64,000 nt of DNA, taken from NCBI RefSeq assembly GCF_008704795.1, contig NZ_CP023690.1:3792501-3856500 (forward strand). The letters are read 5' to 3'. Position 1 is the stretch's first letter. The number at the start of each line of letters is the position of its first letter. The notes under the pieces were generated by a model. That model saw only the letters and a list, made by a program, of their open reading frames with translations. It was not told the DNA's origin and searched no databases. Origin of the DNA: Streptomyces spectabilis (GTDB lineage: Bacteria; Actinomycetota; Actinomycetes; Streptomycetales; Streptomycetaceae). This document shows, piece after piece, positions 59,525 through 64,000 of the stretch. A program made the position numbers and the translations under genes.

Positions 59525-60946
59525 ATGGCGTCGTCTTCCAGGGCTTCGTCCACCCCGCCGCCGCGGCCGAACCTCGCCTTCAGGCGGCTGCGCGGGCAGC
59601 GCTCGCCGGGCGAGTTCGCGGCCCTGGTACGGCGCGCCGCGCGCGAGATCGGCGAGCGGGTCAGCTGCGACGCGCGGTACGTCGGCCGCGTCGAGGCGGG
59701 CGAGATCCGCTGTCCCAACTACGCGTACGAGCGGGTGTTCCTGCACATGTTCCCCGGCCGGACCCTGACGGACCTCGGCTTCGCCCCGCGCTCGGCGGTC
59801 CGCGGCCGGGGGGCGCGCACGGACGCCGAAGCGCCCACGGCGCACGCCCTGAGCGGCATCCCCGCCCAGGGCGGATTCGAGCACCACGAACAGAACCACT
59901 GCGACGAGGAGAGCGACGTGCGGCGTCGCGCATTCATGACCAGCGGCACAGCCACCGTGGCGGCCGCATCACTGACGGCGCTGCCCCTGAGCGGCACCGC
60001 CGAGGCCGCTGCGGGCACGGTCCCCCGCCCCCGCACGGCGGGCGAGGCCGAGGCCCTTGCGGTGGAGGAGGCGGTCCGCCGGATCCGGCTGCTCGACGAC
60101 CGGCACGGCGCCGACGGCCTCTACCGGCGCGCCGCCACCCCGCTGCGCACCGCCTACGCCCTGCTCGACGCGGGCACCTCGCGGCAGGCCACGGCGGACC
60201 GGCTCTACGCCGGCGCGGGCGAACTGGCCATCTCCGTGGGCTGGCTGGCGCACGACTCGGGCCGCTTCGACGACGCGCGCTCGCACTACGCGGAGGCGCT
60301 CGCGACGGCCCGGATGGCCGGGGACCCCGCTCTTGAGGCGCACGCCTTCTGCAACTCGGCGTTCCTCGCGCGCGACGCCGGGCGCCCGCGCGAGGCGGTG
60401 CGGGCGGCGCAGGCCGCCGCGCGGGCCGCCCGGCACGTCGCGTCGCCCCGGCTCCTGTCGCTGATCGCGCTGCGCGAGGCGGGCGGCTGGGCGGGGCTCG
60501 GCGACCGCGCGGGCTGCGAGCGGGCCCTCTTCCAGGCGCACGCCCTGTTCGACCGGGGTCCGGGCGCGCAGGACCCGGAGTGGATGACGTTCTACGGGCC
60601 CGCCGAGCTGGCGGGCCTGGAGGCGCAGTGCTGGTCGGCGCTCGGCCACTGGGAGCGCGCCTCGCGGCACGCGCACCGGGCGGCGGACGTGGCGGCGGCG
60701 CAGACGCCCGAGTTCACCCGGAACATCGCCCTGTACACCGCCGAGCTGGCCGACGACCTGGCCCGCGCGGGCCGCCCGGACGAGGCCGCGGCGGCGGGTC
60801 TGCGGGTCCTCGCGCTGCTCGACGAGGTCCAGTCGTCCCGCATCCAGGGGATGCTCGCCACCACCGCGCGCGTGCTGCTCCCGCACCGGCGCGCCGCCGG
60901 GGTGACCGACTTCCTCGCGCACCACGCGTCCCGCGCGCGCGGGTGA
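59525..60946 (+). CDS. XRE-type/TPR regulator with an internal Tat-like signal
   Basis: 473 residues from ATG 59525, with AGAGGA upstream. Residues 15-90 form a helix-turn-helix region: NLAFRRLRGQRSPGEFAALV, ERVSCDARYVGRVEAGEIRC. Residues ~133-160 read RRRAFMTSGTATVAAASLTA, resembling a twin-arginine signal or membrane segment. A GTG at 59918, just before it, has GAGGAG at a good distance, so a second, shorter product could be made. Residues ~180-470 are TPR-like helices (AISVGWLAHDSGRFDDARSH, ALEAHAFCNSAFLARDAGRP). The layout recalls NsdA-like regulators affecting sporulation and antibiotics. Confidence 0.8.
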   Translation: MASSSRASSTPPPRPNLAFRRLRGQRSPGEFAALVRRAAREIGERVSCDARYVGRVEAGEIRCPNYAYERVFLHMFPGRTLTDLGFAPRSAVRGRGARTDAEAPTAHALSGIPAQGGFEHHEQNHCDEESDVRRRAFMTSGTATVAAASLTALPLSGTAEAAAGTVPRPRTAGEAEALAVEEAVRRIRLLDDRHGADGLYRRAATPLRTAYALLDAGTSRQATADRLYAGAGELAISVGWLAHDSGRFDDARSHYAEALATARMAGDPALEAHAFCNSAFLARDAGRPREAVRAAQAAARAARHVASPRLLSLIALREAGGWAGLGDRAGCERALFQAHALFDRGPGAQDPEWMTFYGPAELAGLEAQCWSALGHWERASRHAHRAADVAAAQTPEFTRNIALYTAELADDLARAGRPDEAAAAGLRVLALLDEVQSSRIQGMLATTARVLLPHRRAAGVTDFLAHHASRARG

Positions 60947-60958
60947 CGGTGCGCCCGC

Positions 60959-61555
60959 TCAGCCGCCGAGGTGCCCGGTCTCGTTCCAGGACTCGAGCGC
61001 GGGCTCCCCGTACGCCCAGCCCAGGACCGAGAGGGACGTCGGGTTGAGCCGGATGCGGGAGGCGAAGGAGATGTCGTAGCCGAGCCAGCGGGCGCCGATG
61101 GCGCGCAGGATGTGGCCGTGGGCGAAGACGAGCACGTCGCGGTCGGCGCCGCGGGCCCAGTCGATCACCTCGTCCGCGCGCGCGGAGACCTGCGCCAGCG
61201 TCTCGCCGTCCGGTACGCCGTCGCGCCAGATGAACCAGCCGGGCCTGATCGCCTGGATGTCGGCCGGGGTCAGACCGTCGTACGCGCCGTAGTCGAACTC
61301 CATCAGGGCGTCCCACTCCGCCGCCCGGTCGCCGAAGCCGGCCAGCTCGCACGTCTCCCGCGCGCGGGACAGCGGGCTGGTGCGCACCTCGACGCCGGGG
61401 AGGCCGTCGTAGGGCGCCCGGTGCAGCCGCTCGCCGAGCAGCTTGGCGCCGCGCCTGCCCTCGTCGAGGAGCGGGATGTCGGTCCTGCCGGTGTGCTTGC
61501 CGGACAGCGACCACTCCGTCTGTCCGTGCCGGGCCAGCAGGATGCGCGGTGCCAT
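60959..61555 (-). CDS. Histidine phosphatase family protein
   Basis: 198 residues. The RHG motif is [20 protein letters not shown] near residue 5. The second His is in [37 protein letters not shown] and [20 protein letters not shown] complete the phosphoglycerate-mutase-like active site. Substrates of this broad family are sugar phosphates or nucleotides. It is convergent with the XRE/TPR gene with only 12 bases between stops. Confidence 0.93.
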   Translation of the reverse strand: MAPRILLARHGQTEWSLSGKHTGRTDIPLLDEGRRGAKLLGERLHRAPYDGLPGVEVRTSPLSRARETCELAGFGDRAAEWDALMEFDYGAYDGLTPADIQAIRPGWFIWRDGVPDGETLAQVSARADEVIDWARGADRDVLVFAHGHILRAIGARWLGYDISFASRIRLNPTSLSVLGWAYGEPALESWNETGHLGG

Positions 61556-61848
61556 GAGGGGCCTTCCTAGGAGGAGCGGGGAGCAGTGGGGAGCGGCGAG
61601 GGCGAAGCGATTTGCCGGAAATCAGCTAGGACAAAAGCGGACAAGTGATCGTCCGCTCCCTCATGTGCCCTTCTGTTTCCCTCCATCATCACTCACGCGC
61701 GCGAAGAGCAACCCGCACGCCGATCTCTGCGTCTTTGACCACCAGGGGATGGCTCGTCCGCGTTCGCGTACGCCGTAAAGTGACCCAGCGGCCGTACGCC
61801 GCGACAACTGAGCGAGAACAGCGCGAAATGAGATGGGGGATCCACCGG

Positions 61849-62967
61849 ATGCCGCAGACCGAGGCACAGGGCGCCGGCAACGGCGGCATATCCGGGCACC
61901 GGGTACGGGGTGTACCCGGCCTCCGCCTGCGCTGGTGGACCGAGCTGCCGCTGATCCTCCTGGTGTACGGAGCCTACTCGGCGGGCCGCCTGCTGGCGCG
62001 CGGCGACGTGACGACGGCCGTCGACCACGGCCTGTCCATCCTGCGGGTCGAGAAGGCCCTGAACCTGAACCTCGAACACCCCCTGAACCGGCTGTTCACC
62101 GCCCACGCCTCCCTCGGCGTCCCGGCCGACTTCTGGTACGCGTCGCTGCACTACCTGGTCACCCCGCTGATCCTGATCTGGATGTTCCGCAGCCGGGCCG
62201 TGCACTACGCCGCGGCCCGCACCTGGCTGATGGTCTCCACGCTCATCGGTCTGATCGGCTTCTCCTTGATGCCGACCTGTCCGCCGCGCCTGCTCGACTC
62301 CGGTCACGGGTTCGTCGACACCATGGCGCAGTACAGCGACTGGGGCTGGTGGGGCGGCCAGGCCAGCGCCCCGCGGGGCCTGGGCGGCATGACCAACCAG
62401 TACGCGGCGATGCCGAGCCTGCACGTCGGCTGGTCCCTGTGGTGCGGCGTGATGCTGTGGCGGTACGGACGCGGCCCGGTGGCGAAGACGGCGGCGGTCG
62501 CCTATCCGCTGCTGACCACGATCGTCGTGATGGGCACCGCCAACCACTACTTCCTGGACGCGGTCGCGGGCGTCGCCGTGATGCTCGTGGGGCTGCTCCT
62601 GGTCAAGCCGGTGCGCAGGCTCGCCGAGCGGGTCACGGCGCGGCTGCGGCCCGTCGTCGCGGCGGCGCTGCCCGGCCGGTCCGGGTCCGGCTCCGGGGCC
62701 GGGGCCGGGTCCGCGTCCGACGGGGACACCGCGGCCGTCGAGGGCGCGGACGCGTACCCGGCGCGGGCCACGAGCGCCACTTCCGGCACACACGCCTCCG
62801 TTGTCAGTGGCGGATGCCAGACTTCCACGGGTGAGCGAATTCCCCATCAGCGCAAGCTCGGTGCCGAGTCCGGCTCCCGGGCCCCGAGCGGCGCACGAGC
62901 GGCCGGCCACCCCGCGGACAGCGGGGACGGCGCTGCGGCGACGGCTGGCGGAGCTGCGCGGACCTGA
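61849..62967 (+). CDS. PAP2-superfamily phosphatase (Aur1/Ipt1-like type)
   Basis: 372 residues from ATG 61849, with GGGGGA upstream; an ATG at 61828 is possible. Five to six membrane helices (WWTELPLILLVYGAYSAGRL, YLVTPLILIWMFRS, TWLMVSTLIGLIGFSLMPTC). The catalytic motifs are MPSLHVGWSLW with the first His and ANHYFLDAVAGVAVM with the second His and Asp. The family acts on lipid phosphates or inositol phospholipids in the membrane. The last ~75 residues are Gly/Ser/Ala-rich and encoded by a region that is also read in another frame by the next gene (137-base overlap from 62831). Confidence 0.88.
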   Translation: MPQTEAQGAGNGGISGHRVRGVPGLRLRWWTELPLILLVYGAYSAGRLLARGDVTTAVDHGLSILRVEKALNLNLEHPLNRLFTAHASLGVPADFWYASLHYLVTPLILIWMFRSRAVHYAAARTWLMVSTLIGLIGFSLMPTCPPRLLDSGHGFVDTMAQYSDWGWWGGQASAPRGLGGMTNQYAAMPSLHVGWSLWCGVMLWRYGRGPVAKTAAVAYPLLTTIVVMGTANHYFLDAVAGVAVMLVGLLLVKPVRRLAERVTARLRPVVAAALPGRSGSGSGAGAGSASDGDTAAVEGADAYPARATSATSGTHASVVSGGCQTSTGERIPHQRKLGAESGSRAPSGARAAGHPADSGDGAAATAGGAART

Positions 62968-64000
62968 CGTACCGGCGCAGCCGCTCGACGCCCGCGCCCT
63001 CGCCGCGCTCGCGGCGAATCCGGGCTGTCACCGACGCGCGCTCCTGGACGGCGCCGGGGTGCCCAAGGCGGAGCTCGCGCACTCGCTGGGCGCGCCTTCG
63101 GCCTTCGGGCAGTCCCAGTTCGCGTTCATGCGCGGGCACGCCTTCGAGGCGCGGGTCAAGGCGGACGGCGGCGCGGAGCTGCTCCGGCTCACGCACGCGC
63201 GCGTGGGTGGCGGCCCCGAGCCGGTGCCGGGCGAGGCGAGCGTGCCGGACCTCACGGCGGCGGGTCCCCAGGGCCGCGCGGGCCGCACCGAGCTCGCGCT
63301 GCGCGAGGCCACGGCCGCCGGGGCCTGGACGCTGCTCGACCACCCCATGCTGGCCCTGGACGTCGCGGGCACCCCTGCCTTCCTTGAGCCGGACGCGGTG
63401 GTGGTCGCCCCGGACGGGACGTGGACGGTCGTCGAGATCAAGTCCTTCCCGATGATCGACGGCTCGGCGGACGCGGCGAAGGTGGGCGCGGCCGCCCGGC
63501 AGGCGGCGGTGTACGCGCTGGCCCTGGAGGACCTCGCCGCCCGTCTCGGCGACCCGGCGCCCCGGGTGCGCCACCACGTCCTCCTGGTCTGCCCCAAGGA
63601 CTTCTCGAACCTGCCGACGGCGTCCCCCGTCGACATCCGCAAGCAGCTCTCCGTCACCCGTCGCCAGCTGTCCCGGCTCGCCCGCGTCGAGGACATCGCG
63701 GCCGCCCTTCCGCCGGGCACGACGTTCGACGTCACCCGCTCCGCCGCCGAGCTGACCGCCGCGGTCGACGCGGTCCCCGCGACCTATGCGCCGGAGTGCC
63801 TCGCGGCCTGCGAGCTGGCCTTCCACTGCCGTGCCCGTGCCCGCGCGGAGGGCGAGGTGACGGCGCTCGGCCGTTCCCTGCGGGGCGAGCTCGGCGCCCT
63901 GGCCACCGTGGACCAGGCGCTGGCGGCGGCCCGGGGGGAGGCCGGGGATCCGGACGATCCGGCGGTGGCCGCGCTGCGTCGGGCCGGGGCGCTGCGGGCG
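62831..64000 (+). CDS. PD-(D/E)XK nuclease-like protein with Cas4-like cysteines, N-terminal part
   Basis: The gene continues beyond the right edge; 390 residues are open. It probably starts at GTG 62831 inside the preceding gene. Residues ~180-205 read TPAFLEPDAVVVAPDGTWTV then VEIKSFPM: Asp188, Glu202 and Lys204 give the D...E-x-K signature of PD-(D/E)XK nucleases. One Cys (C66, in NPGCHRRALLDG) and a C-terminal cluster C323-x3-C327-x5-C333 (in PECLAACELAFHCRAR) resemble the split Fe-S cluster ligands of Cas4 and AddB. A long Arg/Leu-rich helical tail follows. Relatives are widespread in Streptomyces as hypothetical proteins as I recall. DNA-end processing is inferred; there is no CRISPR nearby. 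Confidence 0.72.
   Translation, partial: MSEFPISASSVPSPAPGPRAAHERPATPRTAGTALRRRLAELRGPDVPAQPLDARALAALAANPGCHRRALLDGAGVPKAELAHSLGAPSAFGQSQFAFMRGHAFEARVKADGGAELLRLTHARVGGGPEPVPGEASVPDLTAAGPQGRAGRTELALREATAAGAWTLLDHPMLALDVAGTPAFLEPDAVVVAPDGTWTVVEIKSFPMIDGSADAAKVGAAARQAAVYALALEDLAARLGDPAPRVRHHVLLVCPKDFSNLPTASPVDIRKQLSVTRRQLSRLARVEDIAAALPPGTTFDVTRSAAELTAAVDAVPATYAPECLAACELAFHCRARARAEGEVTALGRSLRGELGALATVDQALAAARGEAGDPDDPAVAALRRAGALRA

Noticed and set aside
1..64000. CRISPR array, prophage, transposase or rRNA
   Set aside because: No regularly spaced repeats, no integrase or transposase motifs and no rRNA sequence found. The short repeats seen are intergenic modules or regulatory repeats.

Overview
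This is high-GC actinobacterial chromosome, almost certainly Streptomyces. Nearly every codon ends in G or C, GTG and TTG starts are frequent, and the gene order adpA - orn - tRNA-His - cebR - cebEFG - bglC, preceded by a liu/acdH block, a des locus, a GH20 hexosaminidase and glmS, is the order I remember from the S. coelicolor SCO2750-SCO2810 core region. I see no phage, transposase, CRISPR array or rRNA. The window looks like core chromosome, with one strikingly degraded locus.

Layout. 1-5945: a cut-off Gfo/Idh/MocA dehydrogenase divergent from a LacI repressor, a MarR-GNAT fusion, a sugar-phosphate isomerase/epimerase, and a divergent EamA transporter/LysR pair. 6207-11514: NagZ-type GH3, a lipoprotein, a secreted S37 peptidase and two small secreted proteins. 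11498-17545: TetR/RidA with a clear operator, a single-chain double ABC exporter, and a class A beta-lactamase-like hydrolase. 17679-23616: a thiamine-diphosphate enzyme, an agmatinase-family ureohydrolase, an SSS transporter and a PucR regulator, which I read as arginine/guanidino-acid catabolism. 23715-33978: a conserved protein, a CDF transporter, TesB and an acyl-CoA dehydrogenase, then a TetR regulator divergent from the leucine/isovalerate operon (carboxylase beta and alpha, HMG-CoA lyase, acyl-CoA dehydrogenase).

34054-38559 is the main surprise. Two iron boxes flank an apparently sound DesE-type siderophore-binding lipoprotein, followed by a translationally coupled desA-desB-desC operon. 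The DesA homologue has Ala at the pyridoxal-phosphate lysine and has lost the cofactor-stacking His. The DesB homologue has lost two in-frame blocks plus FAD and NADPH motifs. The DesC homologue has a rewritten acyl-CoA motif. desD, the synthetase that closes desferrioxamine, is reduced to a start codon and six further codons before a perfect terminator. Uptake and iron control look preserved while synthesis looks dead: either a siderophore cheater or a repurposed set of pseudoenzymes.

38586-48255: GH20 hexosaminidase, a DUF4429/SHOCT protein, GlmS, an acetate-type transporter, a universal stress protein, AdpA with an in-frame TTA codon (so bldA-dependent), oligoribonuclease and tRNA-His. 48337-54529: the complete CebR-controlled cellobiose uptake and hydrolysis operon with two CebR boxes. 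54668-64000: a two-component system, a spermidine-synthase-like protein, an XRE/TPR regulator, a histidine phosphatase, a PAP2 phosphatase and, running off the right edge, a PD-(D/E)XK protein with a Cas4-like cysteine pattern.

Comparisons with S. coelicolor proteins are from memory, not from a search.
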